From Chryseobacterium cheonjiense (GTDB lineage: Bacteria > Bacteroidota > Bacteroidia > Flavobacteriales > Weeksellaceae): a stretch of 64,000 bases of DNA. Made by a program: the position numbers and the translations under genes. Positions within the stretch are counted from its first letter, which is position 1; every line of letters begins with the position of its first letter. Shown piece after piece: positions 8,004 through 16,861 of the stretch. The notes beneath the pieces are model-generated. The model was not told the DNA's origin. It saw only the letters and a program-made list of their open reading frames with translations, and did no database searches. The stretch lies in NCBI RefSeq assembly GCF_012927265.1, contig NZ_JABBGF010000003.1, forward strand, positions 186,001 through 250,000. The letters run 5' to 3'.

Positions 8004-8083
8004 GTGAAACGCCTTTTGCGAACTTAAAAACGTATAGTTTATCAAAAAAACTTTGCGCGCTTTGCGTTAAAGAAAATAATTCA
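8004..8083. repeat. Degenerate TTTGCG-rich intergenic repeat, copy A
   Basis: This stretch (AGTGAAACGCC, then a T/A-rich run, AAACTTTGCGCGCTTTGCG, TTAAAGAA, TTCAA) shares order and wording with 37988-38060. It appears to be a diverged dispersed repeat and is not coding. Confidence 0.5.
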
Positions 8084-8112
8084 ACGGCTTTTTTAGGTCA
8101 AAAAAATCCATC

Positions 8113-11100
8113 ATGAACAAATTCATTAAAAATATAATTGCCTTTTCATTAAAAAATAAAACGTTTACCTTTATCTGGGTAGCCGTTCTGGCGGTGGCGG
8201 GATTCATCAGCTTCAAGAATATGCCCATCGAAGCCTTTCCTGACGTTACTAACACCCAGATCGTCATTATTACCCAATGGAACGGCCGAAGCGCAGAAGA
8301 AGTTGAACGTTTTGTAACAACACCTATTGAATTGGCAATGAGTCCGGTTCAGAAGAAAACCAGCGTAAGAAGCACCACGATGTTCGGGCTTTCCATTGTC
8401 AAAATACTTTTTGATGATGGGGTAGACGATACTTTTGCCAGAAATCAGGTGAATAACCAGTTAAGAGCAGTAAGCCTTCCTGATGAGGTTGACCCCGAAG
8501 TACAGCCGCCTTATGGTCCCACCGGAGAAATTTTCAGATATACTTTACAGAGTAAAACCAAAGATTCCAGGGAATTGCTGACATTACAGAACTGGGTGAT
8601 CGACCGTGCTTTGAGAGGCGTTCCCGGCGTTGCAGACATCAACGTTTTCGGAGGCCAGGATAAAGTTTTTGAATTAAGTATTGATCCGAGAGCGTTGGAT
8701 AAATATAATCTTACACCGCTTCAGGTTTATGATGCTGTTACCAAAAGCAATCTGAATGTTGGAGGGGATGTTATTGAAAAAAACGGACAGGCGTATGTTG
8801 TCCGTGGAATCGGTTTGGTAAAATCTGTCGCAGATATCGGAAATATCACCATCCAGAATGAAAACGGTAATCCGGTCTTGGTGAAGAATGTTGCCGAAGT
8901 TCACGAAAGCTCAATGCCGAGGGTCGGGCAGGCTGGACTCAACAGTCAGGAAGATACTGTGGAAGGAATCGTAGTGATGAGAAAAGGGGAAAATCCACGC
9001 GATGTTTTGGTAGGTGTGAAGGCTAAAATTAAAGAATTAAACGAAAAAGTTCTGCCAAAAGACGTCAAAATGGTCACCTTTTATGATCGTGACAACCTGA
9101 TGGATTTTACCACACACACTGTAATGCATAACCTTATCGAAGGAATTATTCTGGTAACAGTGATTGTTTTGATTTTTATGGCAGACTGGAGAACGACATT
9201 AATAGTCTCCATTATTATCCCCTTATCTTTATTGTTTGCTTTCTTATGTTTAAAACTGGCGGGAATGAGCGCCAACTTATTGTCATTAGGAGCGGTCGAT
9301 TTCGGAATTATCATCGACGGAGCCGTCGTCATGGTGGAAGGGCTCTTTGTCATGCTCGACCATAAAGCCCATAAATACGGTAATGAAAAATTCAACAAAT
9401 TAGCAAAAGCCGGCTGGATCAAACAAACCGGAACAGGTCTTGGAAAGGCAATTTTCTTCTCAAAATTAATCATCATTACTTCTCTAATTCCGATTTTCTC
9501 GTTCCAGAAAGTGGAAGGAAAAATGTTTTCGCCGTTGGCATTTACCTTAGGTTTTGCATTAATGGGGGCTTTGATTTTCACTTTAACGCTCGTTCCGGTA
9601 CTTTCACACATTCTTTTAAATAAAAATGTAAAGGAAAAAAATAATCCGTTTGTGAATTTCTGGGACAGAATTGTTTTAAAAGGATTCAGTTTTACATTTA
9701 GACATAAAAAATTAAGCTTAATAGTTTCGCTGTCATTTTTAGCCGTAACCTTATTCTCGGGAAAATTTTTAGGAACAGAATTTTTACCGCAGCTCAATGA
9801 GGGTTCATTATGGATCACTGCGGAGATGCCGATGAGCTCATCATTAAAAGAATCCCTGAAAACCGCCGATCTCCTCAAAAAAGACATCATGAGTTTCCCG
9901 GAGGTGACGGATGTTCTTGCGCAAACCGGTAGAAGTAACGACGGAACAGACCCGAACGGTTTCGGATTTGTACAGTTTGCCGTAAATCTAAAACCTAAAG
10001 AAGATTGGAAAAGAAAGATTACCTACGAGGAATTCATTGAAGAGATTGATAAAAAACTTAGAAATTATCAGGGAATTACCTTCAATTATTCCCAGCCTAT
10101 TTCGGATAATGTAGCCGAAGCAGTTGCGGGGTTCAAGGCAGAAAACGGAATTAAAATTTATGGGGATAATCTTCAGACTTTGGATGTACTTGCCGAAAAA
10201 GTTTTAAAACAGGTTAAAGATATTGAAGGAGTAAAAGATGCCGGAATCATTAAAAATATTGGGCAGCCGGAAGTAAGTGTGATATTGGATCGAGATAAAA
10301 TGGCCGCCTATGGCGTAATGCCGGATGATGCACAGTCTGTTCTCGAAATGGCTTTCGGTGGTAAAACCGCATCGGAAATGTTTGATGGAGAAAGGAAATT
10401 TCCGATTCGCCTCCGTTATTCGCAGGAGTATAGAAAAGACGAAAATGATATTGCCGCATTAATGGTTCCTACACAGGACGGCACCAAGATTCCGTTAAAA
10501 GAGATCAGTACGATTGAAAAAGACAACGGAGCCGCATTTATATATCGAGATGATATTAAAAGATATATCGGAATCAAATTTTCCATCCGCGACCGTGATC
10601 TGGGAAGCACCATTGCTGACGCACAAAAAGCAGTCTCTACAATTGATCTTCCGGATGGCTATTCCGTAGGATGGACCGGCCAGTTTGAAAATCAGCAGAG
10701 AGCCTCAAAAAGATTGACACAGGTTGTTCCGGTCAGTATTTTGGGAATTTTCTTCCTTTTATTTATCCTTTTTGGAAACATGAAAGACTCTTTACTGGTT
10801 TTGGCCAATGTTCCTTTTGCTTTAATTGGAGGAATTATCGCGCTTCACATCACCGGAATTAATTTCGGGATTTCAGCCGGAGTGGGAATGATCGCCCTTC
10901 TGGGAATATGTATTCAGAACGGAGTGATCCTGATCACAGAATTTCATCAGAATGTTAAAAATGGGATGGATCTGGACAGCTCATTGCTCAACGGGGTAAA
11001 ATCACGAACGCGTCCTGTAATCATGACAGCATTAATGGCATCCATCGGATTAATGCCGGCAGCATTGTCTACCGGTATCGGTTCAGAGTCTCAAAAGCCT

Positions 11101-11211
11101 TTGGCTATTGTAATTATCGGAGGATTAATTACCGCAACTGTTTTAACCTTGCTGATCTTCCCGATTATTTTCTGGATTTTCAACAGAACTAAAAAGTCCC
11201 AGCAGATGTAA
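8113..11211 (+). CDS. Heavy-metal RND efflux pump (CusA/CzcA family)
   Basis: This 1032-aa inner-membrane proton-driven transporter has the RND layout: TM1 near 13-33, a large periplasmic loop, TM2-6 (about 335-500), a second loop, and TM7-12 (about 870-1025). Residues around 393-408 (AVDFGIIIDGAVVMVEG) are the heavy-metal-efflux subfamily version of the TM4 proton-relay motif, with two Asp residues. The start MNKFIKNIIAFSLKNKTF and PIEAFPDVTNTQI are typical of CzcA/CusA. It completes a tripartite pump with the two preceding genes. Metal specificity (Cu/Ag versus Co/Zn/Cd) cannot be settled from sequence alone. A strong hairpin terminator follows. Confidence 0.93.
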   Translation: MNKFIKNIIAFSLKNKTFTFIWVAVLAVAGFISFKNMPIEAFPDVTNTQIVIITQWNGRSAEEVERFVTTPIELAMSPVQKKTSVRSTTMFGLSIVKILFDDGVDDTFARNQVNNQLRAVSLPDEVDPEVQPPYGPTGEIFRYTLQSKTKDSRELLTLQNWVIDRALRGVPGVADINVFGGQDKVFELSIDPRALDKYNLTPLQVYDAVTKSNLNVGGDVIEKNGQAYVVRGIGLVKSVADIGNITIQNENGNPVLVKNVAEVHESSMPRVGQAGLNSQEDTVEGIVVMRKGENPRDVLVGVKAKIKELNEKVLPKDVKMVTFYDRDNLMDFTTHTVMHNLIEGIILVTVIVLIFMADWRTTLIVSIIIPLSLLFAFLCLKLAGMSANLLSLGAVDFGIIIDGAVVMVEGLFVMLDHKAHKYGNEKFNKLAKAGWIKQTGTGLGKAIFFSKLIIITSLIPIFSFQKVEGKMFSPLAFTLGFALMGALIFTLTLVPVLSHILLNKNVKEKNNPFVNFWDRIVLKGFSFTFRHKKLSLIVSLSFLAVTLFSGKFLGTEFLPQLNEGSLWITAEMPMSSSLKESLKTADLLKKDIMSFPEVTDVLAQTGRSNDGTDPNGFGFVQFAVNLKPKEDWKRKITYEEFIEEIDKKLRNYQGITFNYSQPISDNVAEAVAGFKAENGIKIYGDNLQTLDVLAEKVLKQVKDIEGVKDAGIIKNIGQPEVSVILDRDKMAAYGVMPDDAQSVLEMAFGGKTASEMFDGERKFPIRLRYSQEYRKDENDIAALMVPTQDGTKIPLKEISTIEKDNGAAFIYRDDIKRYIGIKFSIRDRDLGSTIADAQKAVSTIDLPDGYSVGWTGQFENQQRASKRLTQVVPVSILGIFFLLFILFGNMKDSLLVLANVPFALIGGIIALHITGINFGISAGVGMIALLGICIQNGVILITEFHQNVKNGMDLDSSLLNGVKSRTRPVIMTALMASIGLMPAALSTGIGSESQKPLAIVIIGGLITATVLTLLIFPIIFWIFNRTKKSQQM

Positions 11212-11239
11212 TTATTTCTTACATTCATATTTATTAAAA

Positions 11240-11278
11240 GAATCGCGGAAAACGAAGTTTTCCGCGATTCTTACTATT
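11240..11278 (+). terminator. Efflux operon terminator
   Basis: A perfect hairpin with stem GAATCGCGGAAAAC and loop GAA occupies 11240-11270. The trailing T run is short, but the stem is long. Confidence 0.7.
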
Positions 11279-11657
11279 GAAATAATTATTATGAGGTTTA
11301 AAGTCCTTTAGGCTGCCATAAATCTTTAACAGCATTAGGTAAACTGCAACAAATGTTCATATTTGTATCTACGACAAAATGTGAATGATGGTTTTATATT
11401 CCTGGAATTTTTTTAATTTGGATCTATTTGATTCAGAATTAAAGAGATAGTTTATAATTTAATGAAAAGCTTCAGAAGGATTTTTTCAATTAAGAAATTT
11501 GTGTAAATTTGCAATCTCAATACATTGAAATATAAGGTTTGTACTTCATTGGATTTGAATATTGAAACTTTTTTAAAGAAAAAGGTTTTGGTATTTAAAA
11601 ATTCATTATATTTGCACACCGAAAATTTGAAAAACAATAAATAAATAATTTTAAATC
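11279..11657. other. Gene-free region with tuf promoters
   Basis: No convincing reading frame. Two TAnnTTTG boxes occur on the plus strand: TAAATTTG at 11504-11511 and TATATTTG at 11607-11614, the latter with TTTG at 11587-11590 (16-bp spacing, shorter than usual). They suggest tandem promoters for tuf, with a leader of about 35-140 nt. Confidence 0.6.
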
Positions 11658-12863
11658 ATGGCAAAGGAAACGTTTAATCGTAACAAACCACACTTGAACA
11701 TTGGTACTATTGGTCACGTTGACCATGGTAAAACTACTCTTACAGCTGCTATTTCTGCTGTATTAGCTAGCAAAGGTCTTGCTGAGAAAAAAGACTTCTC
11801 TGCAATTGACTCTGCTCCAGAAGAAAAAGAAAGAGGTATTACTATCAATACAGCTCACATCGAATACGAAACTGAAAAAAGACACTATGCTCACGTTGAC
11901 TGTCCAGGTCACGCGGATTACGTAAAGAACATGGTAACAGGTGCTGCTCAGATGGACGGAGCTATCGTGGTATGTGCTGCGACTGACGGACCAATGCCTC
12001 AAACAAGAGAACACATTCTACTTTGCCGTCAGGTAAACGTACCAAGAATCGTTGTTTTCATGAATAAAGTTGACATGGTAGATGATGCTGAGTTATTAGA
12101 GCTTGTTGAAATGGAGCTTAGAGACTTATTATCTACTTATGAATTTGATGGTGATAACTCTCCTGTAATCCAAGGTTCTGCTCTTGGTGCACTTACTGCT
12201 GCTACTGAAGGTAACTCTGATGATAAGTGGTTTAAGTCTGTTGAGCAGTTAATGGATGCTGTTGATGAGTGGATCGAAGAGCCAATCAGAGATACAGACA
12301 AGCCATTCTTGATGCCAATCGAAGATGTATTCTCTATTACTGGTAGAGGTACTGTAGCAACTGGTAGAATCGAAGCTGGTATCATCAACACTGGTGATCC
12401 TGTAGATATCGTAGGTATGGGTGATGAAAAATTAACTTCTACAATTACAGGAGTTGAGATGTTCAGAAAAATCCTAGACAGAGGTGAAGCTGGTGATAAC
12501 GTAGGTCTATTGTTGAGAGGTATTGAAAAAACTGACATCAAGAGAGGTATGGTAATCGCTAAGAAAGACTCTGTGAAGCCACACAAAAAATTCAAAGCAT
12601 CAGTTTATATCCTTTCTAAAGAAGAAGGTGGACGTCACACTCCATTCCACAACAAATACCGTCCTCAGTTCTACGTAAGAACTACTGACGTTACAGGTGA
12701 GATCTTCTTACCAGAAGGTGTAGAAATGGTAATGCCTGGTGATAACTTAGAGATCACTGTAGAATTGTTACAGCCAATCGCTCTTAACGAGGGTCTTAGA
12801 TTCGCGATCAGAGAAGGAGGTAGAACAGTTGGTTCAGGTCAGGTTACTGAAATCTTAGACTAA
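11658..12863 (+). CDS. tuf: Translation elongation factor Tu
   Basis: EF-Tu delivers aminoacyl-tRNA to the ribosomal A site as a GTP complex. The 401-aa sequence shows the G domain with G1 GHVDHGKT at 19-26, the effector Thr of RGITI, G3 DCPGH and G4 NKVD, followed by beta-barrel domains 2 and 3 (ending [15 protein letters not shown]). It heads the tuf-trpT-secE-nusG-rplKAJL-rpoBC block conserved in Bacteroidota. Codon use is strongly biased, as expected for a highly expressed gene. Tandem promoter boxes lie upstream and a strong terminator downstream. Confidence 0.98.
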   Translation: MAKETFNRNKPHLNIGTIGHVDHGKTTLTAAISAVLASKGLAEKKDFSAIDSAPEEKERGITINTAHIEYETEKRHYAHVDCPGHADYVKNMVTGAAQMDGAIVVCAATDGPMPQTREHILLCRQVNVPRIVVFMNKVDMVDDAELLELVEMELRDLLSTYEFDGDNSPVIQGSALGALTAATEGNSDDKWFKSVEQLMDAVDEWIEEPIRDTDKPFLMPIEDVFSITGRGTVATGRIEAGIINTGDPVDIVGMGDEKLTSTITGVEMFRKILDRGEAGDNVGLLLRGIEKTDIKRGMVIAKKDSVKPHKKFKASVYILSKEEGGRHTPFHNKYRPQFYVRTTDVTGEIFLPEGVEMVMPGDNLEITVELLQPIALNEGLRFAIREGGRTVGSGQVTEILD

Positions 12864-12880
12864 TCATCTATTACAATATA

Positions 12881-12919
12881 AAGCTTCCGTAAGGAACTTC
12901 TTTACGGAAGCTTTTTTTT
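12881..12919 (+). terminator. tuf terminator
   Basis: AAGCTTCCGTAA (12881-12892) pairs perfectly with TTACGGAAGCTT (12902-12913), followed by a run of T residues. Confidence 0.9.
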
Positions 12920-12923
12920 AACT

Positions 12924-12994
12924 ACGGGCATCGTCCAATGGTAGGATACCGGTCTCCAAAACCGTTGATCAGGGTTCGAATCCTTGTGCCCGTG
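12924..12994 (+). tRNA. tRNA-Trp(CCA)
   Basis: This 71-nt cloverleaf has acceptor ACGGGCA/TGCCCGT, the CCA anticodon in CTCCAAA and a T arm GGGTTCGAATCCT. It lies 12 bp upstream of secE, the usual place in Bacteroidota. Confidence 0.96.
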
Positions 12995-13006
12995 CAAATA
13001 ACAATT

Positions 13007-13213
13007 ATGAGTTCATTTATCGATTTTTTAAAAGGTTCTTATAACGAATTCAGACATAAAGTTGAATGGCCAAAATGGTCTGATCTGCAGTCTTCTACAA
13101 TTGTAGTAACGATTGCAACAGTAATTCTGGCGTTATTTACCTTTGGTGTTGATGAGTTGTTTTCTAAAGCAATCAGCAACATAATAGGAATGCTTATCAA
13201 CTTGTTCAATTAA
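13007..13213 (+). CDS. secE: Preprotein translocase subunit SecE
   Basis: SecE clamps SecY in the SecYEG translocon. From the ATG at 13007 the protein is 68 aa: an amphipathic N-terminal segment with the conserved FRHKVEWPKWSDL motif, then one membrane helix (about 33-55). An in-frame upstream start would lie inside the tRNA-Trp gene, so the ATG right after the tRNA is chosen. The short single-helix form is usual outside the enterics. nusG follows 21 bp downstream, the classic secE-nusG pairing. Confidence 0.95.
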   Translation: MSSFIDFLKGSYNEFRHKVEWPKWSDLQSSTIVVTIATVILALFTFGVDELFSKAISNIIGMLINLFN

Positions 13214-13234
13214 TAATAAAACTATTTTCCCATA

Positions 13235-13777
13235 ATGAGCGAATTGAAATGGTATGTGCTGAAAGCAATCAGCGGACAGGAAAATAAAGTGAAAAACTAT
13301 ATTGAGACAGAAATCAAACGTTTAGGGTTTGAGCAGTACGTTACTCAAGTGGTTATTCCTATGGAAAAGGTTATTCAGATCAGAAACGGTAAAAAAGTTC
13401 CTAAAGAAAGACCTTACTATCCTGGATACCTAATGATTGAAGCTGATCTGATGGGAGAAATTCCTCACGTTATTAAAAATATTCCGGGAGTTATTTCCTT
13501 CTTAAGTTTAACAAAAGGCGGAGACCCTGTTCCGATGAGAAAATCTGAAGTGAACAGAATGCTTGGAAGAATGGATGAACTTTCAGAATTTGCCAGCGAT
13601 GTTGAAATTCCTTATGTAGTGGGTGAAAACGTTAAAGTAATTGACGGACCATTCAATGGATTTAACGGAACCGTTGAAAAAATTCTTGAAGATAAAAAGA
13701 AAATTGAAGTTTCAGTTTTGATCTTCGGAAGAAAAACACCAATGGAACTTAGCTACATGCAGGTTGAAAAGGTATAA
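13235..13777 (+). CDS. nusG: Transcription termination/antitermination factor NusG
   Basis: This 180-aa protein binds the RNA polymerase clamp, suppresses pausing, and connects to Rho or the ribosome. The NGN domain spans about 1-118 (start LKWYVLKAISGQENKV, with PYYPGYLMIEA), and the KOW domain lies near 127-178 (VGENVKVIDGPFNGFNGTVE). The length is normal for NusG. It is cotranscribed with secE and followed by a terminator before the ribosomal protein genes. Confidence 0.97.
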   Translation: MSELKWYVLKAISGQENKVKNYIETEIKRLGFEQYVTQVVIPMEKVIQIRNGKKVPKERPYYPGYLMIEADLMGEIPHVIKNIPGVISFLSLTKGGDPVPMRKSEVNRMLGRMDELSEFASDVEIPYVVGENVKVIDGPFNGFNGTVEKILEDKKKIEVSVLIFGRKTPMELSYMQVEKV

Positions 13778-13796
13778 ATCATACTTAAAAATATTT

Positions 13797-13833
13797 TAAA
13801 AACCACTTATTAAACAATAAGTGGTTTTTTATT
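13797..13833 (+). terminator. secE-nusG terminator
   Basis: AAAACCACTTATT and AATAAGTGGTTTT form a stem around a TAAAC-like loop, followed by T residues. Confidence 0.85.
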
Positions 13834-13863
13834 TTAAAAATTATATAAAAATAAGAATATCAA

Positions 13864-13894
13864 TTTGCTATTTCAAAAATATTTTATAATTTTG
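13864..13894 (+). promoter_or_regulatory. rplK operon promoter
   Basis: TTTG at 13864-13867 and TAATTTTG at 13887-13894 are 19 bp apart. The predicted leader of about 90 nt precedes rplK. Confidence 0.75.
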
Positions 13895-13990
13895 CAGTCC
13901 GAAAAGTAGGCTTATCTAATGTGAGAATGATAACCTGCTGAATAATAATGCTTCCAAACTCATTAATTATTCAAATTTAAAAAACAAACA

Positions 13991-14437
13991 ATGGCTAAAA
14001 AAGTCTTTAAAATGGTAAAGCTTCAGGTGAAAGGTGGCGCAGCTAACCCTTCTCCACCAGTAGGTCCAGCATTGGGTTCTGCAGGTGTGAACATCATGGA
14101 GTTTTGTAAGCAATTTAACGGAAGAACTCAAGATAAGCCGGGACAAGTTTTACCTGTAGTAATTACAGTATACGAAGACAAATCTTTTGAATTCGTAATT
14201 AAAACTCCTCCTGCAGCAATCCAGTTAATGGATGCGGCTAAAATCAAGGGTGGTTCCGGAGAACCAAACAGAAACAAAGTAGGTTCTGTATCTTGGGATC
14301 AGGTGAAGAAAATCGCTGAAGATAAAATGACCGACCTTAACTGCTTTACAATGGATTCTGCAGTTTCTATGGTTGCAGGTACTGCTAGATCTATGGGATT
14401 AAGAGTAACAGGAACTAAACCAACTTTTAACGCTTAA
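13991..14437 (+). CDS. rplK: 50S ribosomal protein uL11
   Basis: This 148-aa protein is L11, part of the GTPase-associated centre with the L10-L12 stalk. The N-terminal domain holds the proline-rich switch region ([20 protein letters not shown]), and the C-terminal RNA-binding domain ends with [13 protein letters not shown]. The length is normal. It is the first gene after a good promoter and is followed 11 bp later by rplA. Confidence 0.97.
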   Translation: MAKKVFKMVKLQVKGGAANPSPPVGPALGSAGVNIMEFCKQFNGRTQDKPGQVLPVVITVYEDKSFEFVIKTPPAAIQLMDAAKIKGGSGEPNRNKVGSVSWDQVKKIAEDKMTDLNCFTMDSAVSMVAGTARSMGLRVTGTKPTFNA

Positions 14438-14448
14438 TACTTAAAGAA

Positions 14449-15141
14449 ATGGCAAAATTGACTAAAAAGCAAAAGGAAGCTTTAAGCAAAGTAGAAAAAG
14501 GAAGAATCTATAACCTTGAAGAAGGTTCAGCTCTTGTAAAAGAAGTGAACACTGCAAAGTTTGATGCTTCTGTAGATATCGCTGTAAGATTGGGTGTAGA
14601 TCCAAGAAAAGCAAACCAAATGGTAAGAGGTGTAGTATCTCTTCCTCACGGAACCGGTAAGGATGTTAAAGTTTTGGCTTTGGTAACTCCGGATAAAGAA
14701 GCTGAAGCTAAAGAAGCTGGTGCTGATTATGTAGGTCTTGATGAATATTTACAAAAAATCAAAGAAGGCTGGACAGATGTTGACGTTATCGTTACAATGC
14801 CAGCTGTAATGGGTAAATTAGGACCATTAGGTAGAGTATTAGGGCCAAGAGGTTTAATGCCAAACCCAAAATCAGGAACTGTAACTATGGAAATTGGTAA
14901 AGCAGTAACTGAAGTAAAAGCTGGTAAAATTGACTTTAAAGTAGACAAATACGGAATTATCCACGCTGGTATTGGTAAAGTATCTTTCGATGCTGCTAAA
15001 ATCAAGGAAAATGCTCAGGAATTGATCTCTACTTTGATCAAAATGAAGCCAACTGCTGCTAAAGGTACTTATGTGAAGTCTATCTATTTATCTTCTACAA
15101 TGAGTCCTGGTATTGCAATCGATACTAAAGCTATTAACTAA
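14449..15141 (+). CDS. rplA: 50S ribosomal protein uL1
   Basis: This 230-aa protein is L1, which forms the mobile L1 stalk at the E site and in many bacteria represses its own operon by binding mRNA. Conserved segments include [19 protein letters not shown] near the start and [20 protein letters not shown] around 122-141. It is located between rplK (11 bp) and rplJ (17 bp), so it is cotranscribed with them. Confidence 0.97.
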   Translation: MAKLTKKQKEALSKVEKGRIYNLEEGSALVKEVNTAKFDASVDIAVRLGVDPRKANQMVRGVVSLPHGTGKDVKVLALVTPDKEAEAKEAGADYVGLDEYLQKIKEGWTDVDVIVTMPAVMGKLGPLGRVLGPRGLMPNPKSGTVTMEIGKAVTEVKAGKIDFKVDKYGIIHAGIGKVSFDAAKIKENAQELISTLIKMKPTAAKGTYVKSIYLSSTMSPGIAIDTKAIN

Positions 15142-15158
15142 TACTAAATCCTAAGACA

Positions 15159-15752
15159 ATGACAAAAGACCAAAAAGTTGTAGCGATACAAGAGATCAAA
15201 GATTTGCTTCAGGATGCTAAAGTAGTATATGTAGCTGATCTGGACGGTTTGAATGCTGCTAGATCTTCAGAATTCAGAAGACAGGCTTTCAAGCAAAATA
15301 TCAAAGTGAAAGTGGTAAAAAATACACTTTTGCAAAAAGCAATGGAGCAGATTGACGGAGTGAATTTCTCTGAAATGTTCGAAACTTTCAAAGGGAACTC
15401 TGCATTAATGATTGCTGAAACAGCTAACGCTCCTGCAAAATTAATCAAAGACTTCAGAAAGAAAGAAGAAAAACCTGCATTGAAATCAGCTTTCGTACAG
15501 GAAACTTTCTATCTTGGTGACAATAACCTTGATACTTTGGTGAGCATCAAGTCTAGAGAAGAAATGATCGGTGAAATCATCGGATTACTTCAGTCTCCAA
15601 TCCAGAGAGTGGTTTCTGCTCTTCAAAACAAATCTGAAACTACAGAAGCTCAAGTTGAAGAAGCAGCTCCTGCAGTAGAAGAAACACCTGCTACGGAAGC
15701 TCCGGAAGCTCCTGCTGCAGAAAGCACTGACGAAACGCCAGCTGCTGAATAA
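15159..15752 (+). CDS. rplJ: 50S ribosomal protein uL10 with acidic C-terminal tail
   Basis: L10 anchors the L7/L12 dimers to the large subunit. At 197 aa it is longer than the usual 165-175 aa because of a low-complexity Ala/Glu/Pro/Thr tail of about 33 residues after position 163, repeating EEAAPAVEETPAT-like text. The globular part (VVYVADLDGLNAARSSEFRR) is canonical. Only 17 bp separate it from rplA, leaving no room for the long L10-binding leader found in enterics. Confidence 0.96.
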   Translation: MTKDQKVVAIQEIKDLLQDAKVVYVADLDGLNAARSSEFRRQAFKQNIKVKVVKNTLLQKAMEQIDGVNFSEMFETFKGNSALMIAETANAPAKLIKDFRKKEEKPALKSAFVQETFYLGDNNLDTLVSIKSREEMIGEIIGLLQSPIQRVVSALQNKSETTEAQVEEAAPAVEETPATEAPEAPAAESTDETPAAE

Positions 15753-15798
15753 TTATACTCAAAAAATTAAATAAATAATCAACAAAAACATTACAACA

Positions 15799-16167
15799 AT
15801 GTCAGATTTAAAAAATTTAGCTGAAACGCTAGTAAACTTAACAGTAAAAGACGTAAACGAATTAGCTGCTATCCTTAAGGATGAGTACGGAATTGAGCCA
15901 GCTGCTGCTGCAGTTGTAGTTGCAGGTGGAGGTGCTGCTGAAGCTGCTGAAGAAAAAACTGAATTCGACGTAATTCTTAAGTCTGCAGGTGCTTCTAAAT
16001 TAGCGATCGTTAAATTAGTAAAAGATTTAACTGGTGCTGGTCTTAAAGAAGCTAAAGATATCGTAGATGGTGCTCCTGCTCCAATCAAAACTGGTATCTC
16101 TAAAGACGAAGCTGAAGCTCTTAAGAAGCAATTAGAAGAAGCTGGTGCTGAAGTAGAATTGAAGTAA
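15799..16167 (+). CDS. rplL: 50S ribosomal protein bL12 (L7/L12)
   Basis: This 122-aa stalk protein recruits and stimulates translational GTPases. The N-terminal dimerisation helix is followed by an Ala-rich hinge (about 36-52, [18 protein letters not shown]) and the globular C-terminal domain with [20 protein letters not shown] and the [18 protein letters not shown] helix. It has the normal length and sits in its usual position after rplJ. A strong terminator 20 bp later separates it from rpoB. Confidence 0.98.
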   Translation: MSDLKNLAETLVNLTVKDVNELAAILKDEYGIEPAAAAVVVAGGGAAEAAEEKTEFDVILKSAGASKLAIVKLVKDLTGAGLKEAKDIVDGAPAPIKTGISKDEAEALKKQLEEAGAEVELK

Positions 16168-16187
16168 TTTCAATTATCTATAATATA

Positions 16188-16217
16188 AAGCCCGGACATT
16201 TGTCCGGGCTTTTTTTG
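16188..16217 (+). terminator. rplL terminator
   Basis: AAAGCCCGGACA and TGTCCGGGCTTT form a 12-bp stem with a TT-rich loop and are followed by T residues. Together with the separate rpoB promoter, this makes rpoBC an independent transcription unit or an attenuated continuation. Confidence 0.92.
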
Positions 16218-16251
16218 TTGAGGAGCTTGATCCCGCTATCCGCACTCGCTA

Positions 16252-16302
16252 TTTTTTTGGTTTCAGCGCGGCGGCGAAGCCGCCGCGCTGAAACCAAAAA
16301 AA
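16252..16302. repeat. Long perfect palindrome (24-bp arms, GAA loop)
   Basis: The arms 16252-16275 and 16279-16302 are exact reverse complements: seven T, GGTTTCAG, then a GC-only core, loop GAA, and the mirror image ending in seven A. It lies 35 bp after a complete terminator, so it is not needed to end rplL. Related palindromes occur at 29514-29550 and 45745-45783. Confidence 0.9.
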
Positions 16303-16520
16303 TGAGCTCAAACAAATGCTCCTATCGGGGCTATGATGTTAGGACTGGTGGCTTCGGAGCCTCAGCACCATACGAATAGAAGTTTTCCTATCAATATGAC
16401 ATTGATTTTTACAGATGAGAATTTTTTCTTTAAATTATACGAGGAATTTCAGGAATTTTTGACTAGCTTTTAAACAAGCATTTCGAATAAGTATAATCAA
16501 TATTAAATTATTCAATAAAG

Positions 16521-16551
16521 TTGTAAATGTGGATAACTTTTCGTAAATTTG
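16521..16551 (+). promoter_or_regulatory. rpoBC promoter
   Basis: TTG at 16521-16523 and TAAATTTG at 16544-16551 are 20 bp apart. The predicted start near 16557 leaves a leader of roughly 305 nt before rpoB. Confidence 0.75.
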
Positions 16552-16606
16552 CAGTCTCTTTTGGCGCGAAAAATTGTTTATAATTCTATAAAATACTGTT
16601 AATCAA

Positions 16607-16630
16607 CTCTTTCATTATATGAAAGGGCTT
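16607..16630 (+). promoter_or_regulatory. Leader hairpin, candidate attenuator of rpoBC
   Basis: CTCTTTCAT (16607-16615) pairs with ATGAAAGGG (16619-16627) around a TAT loop, with one G-T pair, then CTTTGTTG follows. It lies about 50 nt into the predicted leader. A role in attenuation is inference. Confidence 0.35.
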
Positions 16631-16861
16631 TGTTGTATATAGATATTATGGCTATTCTGCCTCAAAAGTAATAAAAATATTTTGCATTACGCTGTGAAAA
16701 GATATACCAGTGTTGCAGTTAGAAAGAGCCAAGTGCAAAGTTAAAGAATTCAAGGTCCTTCGTGAGCGCCAAAACACTTTTACCTTATTTTTTCTTTTCT
16801 TGTTCTTTTCTGATATTTTTTAATGAATCAAAATATTTTTTAACCCTTTCTTAAAAGTTTT

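Larger units (their letters stand above)
16303..16861. other. Gene-free rpoB upstream region
   Basis: No coding region is credible here. It contains the distal part of the palindrome-associated repeat, the rpoB promoter (16521-16551), and a leader of about 300 nt with a 9-bp hairpin at 16607-16627. Confidence 0.7.

Noticed and set aside
12938..13006. Upstream extension of secE
   Set aside because: It would start inside tRNA-Trp. The ATG at 13007 gives the normal SecE N-terminus.
15142..15158. L10-type autoregulatory leader before rplJ
   Set aside because: The rplA-rplJ gap is only 17 bp, too short for the known L10-binding structure.
16252..16302. The long palindrome as the rplL terminator
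   Set aside because: A complete terminator with a T run already lies at 16188-16217.
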